NCBI GenBank assembly: GCA_029851415.1
Contig: CM056741.1
Span: 83,528,282-83,592,281 of the forward strand
From: Eretmocerus hayati
Taxonomy: Eukaryota; Arthropoda; Insecta; Hymenoptera; Aphelinidae
DNA: 64,000 nt
Direction: 5' to 3'
In this document: positions 32,425 through 43,664 of the stretch, in pieces
Layout: every line of letters starts with the position of its first letter
Numbering within the stretch: the stretch's first letter is position 1
Position numbers and translations under genes: made by a program
Notes under the pieces: model-generated
Seen by the model: the letters and a program-made list of their open reading frames with translations, nothing else
Databases searched by the model: none
Told to the model about the DNA's origin: nothing

Positions 32425-33835
32425 ATATGCCGATTTACTCCCAAACACCGCTCGAAGGGTCCTCTGAGTTTAGAGGCTCTGAGCCATGCCGAGAATGTGA
32501 TTTTGCGTATTGTCCAAAATCATTGCTTTTCAAAAGAAATCAGTGTGTTGAAGCAAGGACAAACCGCGAGCACAGGTAGTAAACTAGCTCCTTTAGACCC
32601 GTTCTTGGACAAGAACGACATACTCAGGGTGGGTGGCCGATTACAAAATTTGGACATCTCGTTTCAACGTCAACATCCGATCATTCTCGACAAGAAGAAC
32701 TTTCTAACAAAGGCCATCATTAGACATTATCACGAAAAATACGCTCATACCGGGATTCAAGCAACTCTTTACGCGATACTCCAGAATTTTTGGCCTATAG
32801 ATGGTAGAGTCCAAGTTCGAAGCGTCATCAAACATTGCGTAACATGTTTTGAACGGCAGAATATCAAATGGGTAATTTGCCTCCAGAACGCGTGAATGCT
32901 TTTAGGCCTTTCATCAATGTCGGGATCGATTACTGCGGTCCTTTCTATATCAGGGAGCGTAAACTCAGGAATACCAAAATGCTTAAGATTTACGTAGTTG
33001 TCTTCGTATGCATGGCAACCAAAGCCATCCACATAGAGACCGTGAGCGATTTGACAAGCGCCGGATTCTTAGGTGCACTAATGAGGTTCATAGCTAGGCG
33101 TGGAAAACCACGGATAATTTTCTGTGACAAGGCAACAAATTTCAAGGGCGCGAAGAATGAACTCGTCGAGCTATACGAGTTAGTTGTCACAGAACGGTCA
33201 AAGCAGTATCATTGAGTTTTCGACGGAACAAGAAATTGAATTCAAATTCATACCCCCTTCCTCCCCACATTTTGGTGGGTTGTGGGAGGCTGGTGTAAAG
33301 TCATTCAAATATCAGTTCAAGCGCGTTGCGAAGAATGCTTCATTCACTCTAGAAGAATTCAACACACTGTCAGCCAGAAAAGAATCAATTCCTAAATTCG
33401 AGACCATTGACTCAGATGTCGAACGATATCAATGATTTATCAGTCTTAACTCCTGGACACTTCTTAATTGGTGATTCTCTGATGAACATACCTGAACCTA
33501 ACTATTTAGTCTTGCCTACGAATAGATTATCAGCGTTATAGCACATCTCAAAAGTCAAACAAGATTTATGGAAGAGATGGTACAATGAGTACCTTAATTA
33601 ATTGAACATCCGTAAGAAGTGGACTGCACGAACCGCCAACGTCAAAGAAGGAATGTTGGTCCTCATCAAAACTGATGACCTTCCTCCGATGCAGTGGCCC
33701 TTAGCTCGTATACAGAAAGTTCACCCCGGTAAAGATGAGATAACTCGAACTGTCACTTTGAAAACGTCAAAAGGTGAACTTAAGAGAAAAGTCAAAAAAA
33801 TTGCGATTTTACCTATCTATGATAACGCTGAATGA
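32425..33835 (+). pseudogene. BEL/Pao integrase region
   Basis: ILRVGGRLQNLDI introduces an H-H-C-C zinc domain (HYHEKYAH...HCVTCF). After a frameshift near 32880 the core reads FRPFINVGIDYCGPFYI with the first Asp and ARRGKPRIIFCDKATNFKGAKNEL with the second. A further shift near 33190 brings FKFIPPSSPHFGGLWEAGVKSFK with the catalytic Glu. After more stops, frame 33602-33835 gives the DUF5641-type tail KKWTARTANVKEGMLVLIKTDDLPPMQWPLARI. All catalytic residues are visible but in different frames. Confidence 0.9.
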
Positions 33836-33855
33836 ATCGTTGATCGGTACCCTCT

Positions 33856-33869
33856 CAACGGGGGGAGTA
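33856..33869 (+). promoter_or_regulatory. Polypurine tract of BEL
   Basis: A purine-rich run, AACGGGGGGAGTA, sits immediately upstream of the 3' LTR and would prime plus-strand synthesis. Confidence 0.8.
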
Positions 33870-34517
33870 TGTTGAGTACAACGCATCATTTCAAATCATT
33901 CAAATAAACTACAGTTCTTGTGATGCGCAAAATTTATATTTCTTGATGTGACGCATTTTCTAAGACATTGTACTTACCGAGAGCCATAGATGCGTCGAAA
34001 CCTTCACCGGCCCAAAATCATCACTGAGGCCGGAAACAGTACCAGGAGGCACTGTTGTGCCTTTGTCTCTAGCGAGTAAGTCGAGATTAGTTTTACGACC
34101 GTCTCTGGCTCTCGGCATCTGTCGACTTTTCCGTCGCAGCACTCGAATTTTATGGCATTCAGCCGGCTCTGTCGGTCTTTTTTTTATAACATCCATGTGT
34201 TCCAGCATGTATGAGAATTTTGTGATATTCTATACTTAAAAGTGTGCATGTACACCCTCATATACATGTACACTACCCTCTACCACCAAGAAGAAGCCGC
34301 TCTCAAGGAACGGTGTATGCCGCCATGAATTTAGTCAGCAATCAGCAGCTTAGCTGAACGCATGTACCCTTGTACCTCTCAATAAAGCAGCGGCAGTTAT
34401 ATTCATTCGTTCGTTTTTTCTCAAATCTGGTTTCGTGATAATCGATCCATATAACGAAATCAATCGTATCGGTCTAATCACCGGTACGATGCACCGTTGA
34501 AAAACGGGCATTTTACA
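33870..34517 (+). repeat. BEL 3' LTR
   Basis: 648 bp, TGTTGAGTAC...TTTTACA. Contains an 18-bp block (ACCAGGAGGCACTGTTGT, ~34041) missing from the 5' LTR. The 5-bp TCGTG follows. Confidence 0.92.
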
Positions 34518-34522
34518 TCGTG

Positions 34523-35656
34523 AGGAATTTCCATGATTCTACTCCTACTGTGATTTGCATCTATGCGTGTGGTAAATCGAGTTGGGAAAAAGTCTTTCCG
34601 AAAATCGAGTTGGGAAAAAGTCTTTCCGATCTCTAAAATACCGAATTTGTCGTGAATTCTTCGGAAAGGCCGTCTAGTAATTTCCAAAGATGGATTCAGG
34701 GTCACTTTAAAATCGGCAAATATTTTGATATTCTCGTCGCTCTTTCTAACAGGAACAAACGGCTTTGCCCATTCACTTAAATCTTCTCTCTCTAAGTATC
34801 CGTTTCCGATCAATCTGTTTATTTCCTTTTCGACTAAAGGTTTTAATGCGTATGGCACGTGCCTTGGCTTGAGTGCAACTGGTTTTGTACATGGCTTTAC
34901 ATGTAATTTTATCTTTCTATTATGATATAGACCTGGTGTATTCCCGAACAATATCGAAAATTCCGTCAATAATTTATCTCGTACAATATTGTGGGACATT
35001 CCTTCCTTGGTGATGGAAGCCCGTTCTAGATATCCTCTCTTCTTGCAGAAGTTACACCTTCTGTCTCGGAATCTGCATGCATGGGTTTGGTGCCCATGTT
35101 TTCCGCAGCAATAGCAAGTTTTGTTTCTCTCAGAGGATCCGGTCTCGGTCGATGGCTTACTGCGGCTAGGCGTTTTGTAGATACGTCGTGATGTGTAGAA
35201 TTTTTCAATGGCAAGGTCCTCGTGTTTTACTCGTTGATTGGACAAGTAGTTCGCTGCACCTGCTGCATTTCCCATAACTTGTTTTCTTGACGTAGCCTCT
35301 TGCAGAGCTTTTTCAAAGGTGAGATCCTTCATTTTGAGAAGCTCTTTTTTAGTTGACTCTTCCTTCAATCTGCAAACGAACTGGTTGCGTAGAGCTTTGT
35401 CGAGATCACTAAAATTGCAAGTGAGTGCTAGTTGTCTCAGTCGCATGGTAAACACATTAACAGTCTCGTTCTGTTCCTGTTTTGCACGGTTGAAGTTGCA
35501 TCTTTCCATTACCTCTGATGGTATCGGTGTCAGATGCTTACAGAGCATTCTCACTAGGTCGTCGTAAGACTTTCCATTCAATTTGTTATTGCATAGACTT
35601 TTGAAGAGATTATATGTATCTTCATCTACATGTGTATGCAATAAAGCCCTCTTCAT
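34523..35656 (-). pseudogene. Ty3/gypsy gag fused to RT start, protease deleted
   Basis: One long minus-strand frame (392 codons; its last ~15 codons are BEL LTR). It begins MKRALLHTHVDEDTYNLFKS and LTPIPSEVMERCNFNRAKQ, a gypsy gag (family: E....ERF+F..R.Q...E....F...L+.LA..C.F). It then has CYCCGKHGHQTHAC (CX2CX4HX4C) and CNFCKK. Directly after CKKRGYLERAS comes EFSILFGNTPGLY and KLHVKPCTKPVALKPRHVPYALKPLVEKEINRL, the RT entry. FADFKVTLNPSL and FSQLDFRKDF supply the first catalytic Asp block. The aspartic protease expected between knuckles and RT is missing, yet the frame stays open. The rest of RT lies at 27257 downward. Confidence 0.88.
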
Positions 35657-35718
35657 CTCGGTTCCTGTTACTTTTCTTGTAAAAAATGCAGTTTAAGTCG
35701 ATCTACAGAAGAATCGTC

Positions 35719-36138
35719 TTAGTGGAGCTTCAGGAAAATTTTGGCGTCGTTTGCCATATAACTCAACTCGTTATCAGGAATGTTGGAGGCCTGTTCTCCT
35801 CCGTTATTTGTTGTGGTGTCGAGCGATGATAACTCTATCGTACTTGCCACTAAGTTTTGGTCCCCTAATTCGTCGTTTACTGCACTCTGATGTCCGGAAG
35901 TATTCGATCCTGAATCCTCCAATATGTCACTTTCTTGCATATCCTTCTGTTGTCTGTCTCGAAGCTTGCGCAATGCGGCTCGCAGAGTGTCTATTGATTG
36001 TATATTGTAGACCAGGCTATCCCGAAATCTACTAATCGACAGAGTCAGCTCAGACTTCTTCAATTCCTGGATATTCAACTCTGGAATCACTGGAAACTTG
36101 TTTTCCATATGCTCTGGTTCGGTGGTCCTCGTCGCCAA
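35719..36138 (-). pseudogene. Ty3/gypsy gag N-terminal part (candidate)
   Basis: A 139-codon frame ending 62 bp before the gag/RT frame. MATRTTEPEHMENKF is followed by a charged, likely coiled-coil segment (TLRAALRKLRDRQQKDMQES). Content is low complexity and not diagnostic. Position and orientation suggest the gag amino end, with the stop at 35719 a later mutation. Confidence 0.5.
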
Positions 36139-38446
36139 TCATAGTGTATAGAGACTTGTAAATGTTGGTCTATATAATTTGTCCATGAGTTCAGTAGTTT
36201 ATTCAAGGAAATGTTACAAGTGGCAGCTCAGTATGCACTGAGTTCCACTAGTGCGAATGTGTCTTATATGGGCAAATCCCAGAAACGTTTACCTTTTGTG
36301 TAATCACTGTATTTTCTCAAGTTCTGACTGGAGATGACTCGAGGTATGATTTTGAGTCAGTCTTATGAATTAGAATCACTTATGAAGGCCTTCCCCAAGA
36401 CTGCATTACGATTTCATCACGAATAGAATGAAAAATCATGATAATTGCGATGTAATGTGAATATTCTCTCTCGCAAACACTGCTACAATTCTTTGAGCGA
36501 TTGGAAGATCGCTCTGAAAATTGGATATGTCATGGTCGAGGTGTTGAATATGACTCCTCTGTCCATAATTTGATCGTGCTGGATCTAGATTCTTCGTGGT
36601 GAGGGACCAAACTTGTGTAATGGTTTTTTGACAGTTCTTCAAACCTCGCTGTATGGTCCAAATAATTCTTTCAGCGGAGTAGGGTTTGGACTTCAACAAT
36701 GGTCACCATATTCTCTGACTGAAAATGAAGGAATTCGGCCATTTCAATTGCGTGTGCCGGCAGGTAAGCGCAATTGGTGACGAGTTTCAGAAAAAATATC
36801 GTAGCGTTTTTCCATTTCCAAAATTACCCATTCTAGCGGTACTGTCACAGACTTCGATGAAATCATCCAAAACTATGCGTTCTTGTGGCTTTCAAGTGTG
36901 CAAAGTGTGCTCACAAAACGCTAAAAGTGCGCACCCAGTGTCCATGTCCCAGTGAGTAGTTCCATGAGGACTGGGGGATAATGTTGGCCTCGTTGTACAA
37001 ACGCTCGAAACGCTTGGAAAAAACATGAAGAGAGTCGCTATTAATGTATTCTGGGCGCTCTTCCTAGTACAATCGTTAGTTTTTTGATCTAGGATGTCTT
37101 TGAGAAATCATCGTCGATAGAAGGGTCAAAATTTCAGTTCCCAGTGTTGTGGTTTTTTCCCCTTTCTATCTTAAGAAGGTTCCTCTGGTAGAGTCCGTCC
37201 GAGACGGCAACATACGAGTTTCTCTGCGCTATCAATGTCCGCAAGCCGTGAGCGGTCCGTCTCTATGTTCTACGTTCGCCGTGTATTGCTATAGCTTGCT
37301 ATTGACACGTTCGAGTCGATACATGATTTTTCCGTAAACTGTTCAATATTCTAATACTCACAAGTAACCAACTCAAGTTTTCTTTCTCTCAAGTATTTCT
37401 TACGCAAGTTTTCCGCCAACTGTAGTATTGTTATCAAACCTCGCTGTTAAGACAACCCGAAAATGATGAAGGAGGCTCAAAGAGCGTGCGTTCTTCATAA
37501 GACGCCGTGTTCAATTCGCGAAGAGTCAAACGCTGATTTCTTGGCTCACAGGTGACCCCATGTTTTAAAATCTCAGTATAAGTCTCACATCAGCATTATA
37601 AACGAGTACTTTAGATTTCATCAAAATCTCGCTGTTAATTCTCTACCAGAGGAACCTCCTGAATGAACTTGAAGTATCGTGGCGGGGCTCGTTTGGTATT
37701 TCGGTGGGCAGAAATATCATGGCATCAAGCATTAAGCGTGAGTTCAATAGCACACTTCAGAACGAGACTAAGTATTCAAAATTTTTATCATAATGGGAGC
37801 TCGTGTGTGATGGGAATAATGAAACTGTAAAACTAAGATCAAGAGAACCAAGTAGTACATTGAAAAATCAATTTATCAAGTGATATTCGCGTTGTCTCGA
37901 TACTTCTCCCAATTTACTAGACTGTCATTACGACGTTTGATATACACACATTTCTTCTTATATTGAGCGTATGACTAGAATGATGAGATATTTGATTGGG
38001 ATGTACGCAACAATGTTGAATATTTCAATTTGAATGTTTGTTTACTTTTGAATGTTCACCTTCTGCGTTTTCCTTATTAAATCCAAAATTCAACAGTAAT
38101 GCGATGTTGATTCTCTTTCTCGTGGAGCCAACCCCCCCTCTCCTCCCCACTCTTGCCCAAATTTTATTCATGCATCTTTAGAGCAAATGAGAAAGCAGCC
38201 GTTATGACTGGAGAAATTACATTTTTCACGAAGGCTGTACTTGGGGCTTCAACTTAAGCTGTCCCAGAGTAAAGATCGTTACAGAACTATAATTAGATCT
38301 ATTATCCATTACTTTATAGATTCATATATGAGCGATTCCACAAGAAAACGATATACAAAAATGGATCGGGTCTCTGATTCCTTTTTGAGTCAATATTTTC
38401 GATTCTATAGGTCAAAATACGAACATCTGCCACCATAAAAAAAATT
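36139..38446. other. Unassigned sequence, gypsy 5' flank
   Basis: No gypsy 5' LTR or primer site could be identified. A 17-bp perfect inverted pair (AGGTTCCTCTGGTAGAG at 37177-37193; inverse at 37641-37657) may bound a ~480-bp MITE. A frame at 36436-36699 (minus) is unrecognised. Confidence 0.4.
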
Positions 38447-39579
38447 GGGAAATTTTTTTGGACCCTGGCGCATAAATCGAGATTCGGTTTTGAAATTTTT
38501 TTTACAAAATTTTTGTAACTTTTCTTTCAATGAAATCGTTATAACTTAGAAACGACTCTAAGGAGAGCTACGGGGTTCAGAGCATCTGAAAAGTGAGTAC
38601 AAAATCCATAAAAAATCACTCCAAAATTTTGGTTTCCATGTCACCTCGATTATATATGGGTGATTCCGTGAAAATCACCTTCGACTCTTTATCTCGAAGA
38701 GCTTTTTTTTGGAATATTCGAAAGTACATTTTCCAATGTAAAAAGTTGTGTTTTTTTCGGAAAAATACTTTCATCCTGCAAATTTGGGTTCTAAGGTGTT
38801 TTTTGGGCGTTTTTTGAATTCCAATGTTAAAAAACCTCAATTTTCTAGGCATGCACGAGATTTGGAGATCCCGAAACTAATTTTTTTGAAAAGCTGGGGA
38901 AATTTCCTTGAAATTGACCACTTGCCGAGTTCGATTTCATCAACTAGAACCAGAGTTGCAGCCTCCTAAAGATAAAGATTGCATTGAGCGAGAACATGAA
39001 GGCATCTATCGAATCGAATAGGGACCTCGCACCAAGCTGCTTTTATACTCGGTGTTAAAAGTGACTGAAACTTTGGTTCAAATCAATGAAATTGAACTCG
39101 GCAAGTAATCAGTCTCAAGGAAATTTCCTCAGCTTTTCAAAAAAATTAGTTTCGGGATCTCCAAATCTCGCGCATGCCCAGAAAATTGAGGTATTTAACA
39201 TTGGATTTCAAAAAACGCCCACAGAACACCTTAGAACCCAGATTTGCAGGATGAAAGTATTTTTTTCGAGAGAGACATAACTTTTTACATTGGAAAATGT
39301 ACTTTTGAATATTCCGAACAAAAGCTCTTCGAGAAAAAGAGTCGGAGGTGATTTTCACGGAATCACCCATATGTAATCGAGGTGACATGGAAACCAAAAT
39401 TTCGGAGTGATTCTTGATGGATTTTGTACTCACCTTTTAGATACTCTGAACCCCGTTGCTCTATTTAGAGTCGTTTCTGAGTTATAACGATTTTATTGAA
39501 AAAAGTTACGGAAATTTTGTGAAAAATATTTTAAAACCGAATCTTGATTTATGCGCCAGGGTCCGAAAAAAAATTTCCC
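38447..39579. mobile_element. 1.13-kb palindromic element
   Basis: Ends GGGAAATTTTTTTGGACCCT and inverse AGGGTCCGAAAAAAAATTTCCC. The arms of ~500 bp (38447-38945 and 39080-39579) match well, for example GAAAATCACC...TCTTTATCTCGAAGAGC, around a ~130-bp loop. Frames 38593-38969 and 39086-39433 are mirror images. No target duplication is obvious. Confidence 0.8.
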
Positions 39580-39639
39580 TTTGCTGACCGAGTCTCCAGA
39601 GTAGAGCGTCAGAGAGGATCCGCAGTATCTCATTGAATA

Positions 39640-41726
39640 TACCACACCCAGTTATAAGCTGCTATGTGCCATACATGAGAAATTTTGATCCCTTATTCCC
39701 TAAATGGTTTCCACGAGAACTAAAAACAGCAGTTATAGCAAAAAGAAAAGTTACACGCTATCCACAAATTTCTTGATACATTAGAGATCTATACAGAATT
39801 TCAAATCCGAAAAAGGTTATGTTAGAAACTAACAAAAGAATTATATGGGAAAGATGTTGCAGATTTTGAGAACAGTATGTACATTGATTGGAGAGCCTTT
39901 TGGGGTTTTACCAACCCAAAATGTGATGAAGATAGTATACCAAAAAATCTTGTCTATGAGAATAGAAGTTCTTACAACCTTGATGAAGCATTGGTCCTTT
40001 TTGCAGGGTACTTAGCAACTTTTCACTGTAAAAGTTCCAAGTCCACAAAAAGTGAGAACACTGGTATGACCAATCGAGCTAGGGATAGTATCTTACCAAT
40101 AGACTTAACTCACGAAGATGTAGCCAACACTGTGAAAAATTTCTTCAAAAAACCTCAACCAACTGGTTGAATGAAAAATTCAACCAACTGGTTGTATGAG
40201 AAATTCAACTTTTTGGTTGAGAATTCAACCAATTTGGTTGAAAATTCAACTAGTTTCTTGAACCATTTGGTTGAATTTGCAACTAAACGGTTGAATTTTT
40301 CCAGCCAGTCAGTTGAAGTTTTTGGGAAAAAATTTTTACAGTGGAAGAGTTAGCGACTTTGGATTAATCAATTCAGCTAGGCCCTAAGTTTTTATTACAC
40401 GTTAGGTGATCCTCTATTTATACTTTCCAAAAGATCGCTTGATGAAGGTATCTTCCCTAAGCTTTGGGAGGATTCATGGATTATTCCAATACCAAAAGGT
40501 AGGGATAAACACGACATGACTAATTATAGACCGATCTCAGAATACCTATCTCTGCTGAATTATTCGACTCGATTGTTAAACAAAAGATTTCGCCATTACT
40601 TCACCCCTCCATATCCGTTGGCCAACACGGTTTTATGCCGAAAAAGTCGACAATAACAAATTTCTTGTCCCTCACTGAATATGTGTCCGATGCACTGAAT
40701 CATGATAACCAAGTAGATGCTATATATACTGACTTCAAAAAGGCGTGTGATTCAGTTGATCAAATGAAACTTTTAGAAGAATTGGACAATCTAGGAATAG
40801 TAGGCTCTCCGTTGGAATGGATAAAATCTTTTCTGACTGGTAGAACTCAGTCTGCACGGTTGGATGGTGAAGAATCTATATGCTTTGAATCTCACTCTGG
40901 AGTACAACAAGGTTCTCATACAGGAACATTAATTTCTAATGTATCAATAAACAGTCTCACATCTAGGGTCGAGCATTCACGAGTACTTTTGTTTGCAGAC
41001 GCCTTGAAAATATTCAAGGAAATGGAAAGCCCCCTAGATGCAGAACCCTCGCAAATTGATTTGAATTCTGTAACTGAATGGGCTGCTGAATATCTGATGA
41101 ATTCGAATATCCCTACGTGTAAGACAATGACATTTTGTTTACTAGAAAATCCACTTGTGGAATCTACATATCAAATTCATGGAAAATCATTAGAGAAAGT
41201 TACAGAAAACCGGAATTTATGAGTAATATTTGACCCAAAACTTGAATTTCATTCACACATGAAAACAGTTACGACAAAAGCAAACAGAGCACTAGGTTTC
41301 ATGAGAAGAAAATCTACTAACTTCAAATCTCCACAAACCGTCCCAAATCTGTATAATACTTGAGTATAAATGCAGTTAACTTATGCATCTTGTGTTTGGT
41401 ATATAAGTGAGCAATACCAGTTCCTTGAACTAGAGAAAATTCAATATAAGTTCCTTAGATTCTTTGCCTATTTTGTTGAATCACCTATGGATAGATTCTC
41501 ACATGACTATTCGGAAATTATGGAAAGATTTGAGATACACAGCTTACCATCGTGCATGGAATATCAAGATATTCTTATACTCTATAAAATCCTATGTAAC
41601 TACGGAGATGCACCAGATCTATTGAGTCGTATATTCATCAGAGTCCCTGACTTGAGACTAAGAGTTGATTCCAAAATTTTCAAATGTACAAAATCCAAAC
41701 CATTAATTCATGAAAGATCCATTTAG
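39640..41726 (+). pseudogene. Jockey-like non-LTR reverse transcriptase relic
   Basis: The upstream part (39690-40150) gives FPKWFSRELKTAV, YIRDLYRISNPKK and DLTHEDVANTVKNFF, the linker before RT. After a minisatellite (40147-40315) the RT begins FPKLWEDSWIIPIPKG and NYRPIS. Frame 40635-41222 holds IYTDFKKACDSVDQMKLLEEL (block A Asp), GIVGSPLEWIKSFLTGRTQ, HSGVQQGSHTGTLI (block B) and VLLFADALKIF (FADA instead of FADD). Frame 41370-41726 is the C-terminal segment with QYKFLRFFAYF and SLPSCMEYQDILILYKIL. No endonuclease domain is visible. Stops and the lost Asp make it inactive. Confidence 0.85.
40147..40315. repeat. Palindromic minisatellite AACCAACTGGTTGAA
   Basis: About five diverged units of ~32 bp, each built on a self-complementary core (TTCAACCAACTGGTTGAA in the best copies, TTCAACCAATTTGGTTGAA and TTCAACTTTTTGGTTGA in others) separated by ATGAAAAA-like spacers. 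It interrupts the Jockey-like coding sequence. Confidence 0.8.
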
Positions 41727-42899
41727 AACTCTGAACAACACTTTCATTCTTCTCAAGATAAGATTACGAAAATACTGGTTTGATGTTTGCCAACTGATAA
41801 TTTGGCCACTGGTTCTGTTTGGAAGATACAATTCTGTAAAATGTTTTGATTATTCTATGGTCGATTGATATTATGGAATGATTTTTACCAACTAAGTAAG
41901 CTAAGCTAATTATTTCCGTTTGATATTGAAAGATTATAAGTACACCTCCTTGATAATGTGGAAATGAAATGTCAATGGTCAAATGACCGTGAATAAAATA
42001 TAATGAAATATTCGAAAGCATGTTGAAAAAACCTCTGAAGTGTGGATTTGGATATGTCATTGGTATATCTCACAGAAAGTGATCATTTTCCATACTCAGA
42101 GTTGAAGAATGAGGGACTTATATGGATGATTCAAAGACTTCTCATCAATCTTTTATGTCATTTGATGTCTGGCCCCTGATTAGAACACTTCAGAAGTACA
42201 GATGAACATTTTGTGTAATTGGGGTCAATCTCTACAGATCCCCACAAGTATATCATGATCAAATTTGTTTGAGAGGTACATTTCATTATATTTGTCAACT
42301 TATTTATTTATGAGCCAATCCACGAAACGTGGTGATTTGGGATGAAAGAAATTTTGAAATTTTTTCTCATAGCACATTACTCGGGTTTCACTAACTCTCA
42401 GTTATCGGTATCTAGAACTCAAATCCACTCGTGTGACCGATTTTTATGAGACGGCGTGGGGTGGGACGGAGAAACCCGGAAATGGCCATAAGAGCAATGC
42501 TATTGCCACATACAGGGATACACCCTATCATCACCCAATTGACCCTGACGGGGATGAGAAGTATCGCACTCATCATCAGAAAACTCGAGGAGATCATTGG
42601 AGTTATAATATACACGTTATTGAAGGGTCTTCCAGCAATGTAATTCTGGAAAGTTCCCCCGAAAAAGGTGAAAATTAGCTTGTACAATTGAACAACGAAA
42701 TATAGGATCACGCAGTCACTTACTTGGTATCAAATACGATGAAAGCGAGAGATCACAAGCAAAACCGGATTGGTTTGACCCGTCTTGTTCGTGTACGCCT
42801 CAAAAAACATGATTTCGTGAATCGATCACGTTTTTTCCTGAAAGCTTAATATGCTTGCCAATCAAATATAATTCGATGCACGTGCACCCGACCCATTTT
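41727..42899. other. Unassigned sequence
   Basis: No gene recognised. An 81-codon frame at 42433-42678 overlaps two others and has no known domain. Confidence 0.45.
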
Positions 42900-43198
42900 C
42901 AAGGTGTCTAGCGATCCTAGAAAACCTGGAAATCCTGGAAATACCCTGGATTTTTTTTTCGCGGTTGGAAATCCTGGAAAAATGATCAAAATGGGCTGAA
43001 ATCCTGGATTTCTGATGAAACCCTGGAAAAATGGGATTTGACCGACGCTAAACGGCTCAAAACTTTGACACGAGTGCGAGAGTCAGAGAGTGGCTGTCCC
43101 TTATCCTCTATTATGGAACTGAATGAGCGTGAGTGCGAGATCGTTGTTTTTTCTCCACTTCAAACCTTTTGACCTGTGTATGGACTAAGAGACGCGGG

Positions 43199-43226
43199 CT
43201 CTCTCTCTCTCTCGCTCTCTCTCTCT
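43199..43226. repeat. (CT)n microsatellite left of the R1-clade element
   Basis: 28 bp of CT with one interruption (CG). Directly abuts the element's poly(A) tail, seen as poly(T) at 43226-43235. Confidence 0.9.
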
Positions 43227-43664
43227 TTTTTTTTTCATTTTAAGGTAGTTGTAGGGCGAATAGCTGCGACGTACGAAGGAGAGGCACCGGTCAGCTAAAC
43301 ACGGCTAGCCAGCACCTCCCTAACAGTCCCGGGCTGGAATCCGCATCGATACGGCCATCCGAACCGGGTAAACTCTCTCTTCCTTCTCCGTTGGCGCCGG
43401 CCATTGGACAAGGGAGAGATCCACCAACTTACCAATCCGGCCCCGGCACCGCGTGAGCATTACTTCAGGGCCGGCGGCGTCTCGCGCTCAGGATCGAGCG
43501 TCTCTCTTCTCACGACTCGCAGGTGTTGTTTCCCTTTCTTCGATCTTCTTCCATCTCTTCATTCTTCATCTTCTTTCTTCTCTCTTCTTTCTTCTCTCTT
43601 CCCTCTTCAGTCCATCATATTCCTCCTGGAACCATTTGGACCTCTTCTGTTTCAATCGGCAGAG

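Larger units (their letters stand above)
27258..34517 (+). mobile_element. BEL/Pao LTR retrotransposon, complete but decayed
   Basis: A 7.26-kb element with LTRs at 27258-27887 and 33870-34517, a primer-binding site at 27888, a polypurine tract before 33870, and the 5-bp target duplication TCGTG (27253-27257, 34518-34522). Internal order gag, aspartic protease, RT, RNase H, integrase is that of BEL/Pao. Multiple stops, frameshifts and a mutated RT motif show it is dead. It is inserted inside the RT of a minus-strand gypsy relic: MEIPHD...(insert)...ITHLGLFRYRR. Confidence 0.93.

Noticed and set aside
42433..42678. 81-codon frame considered as an envelope fragment
   Set aside because: No transmembrane or diagnostic motif, and three frames overlap here.
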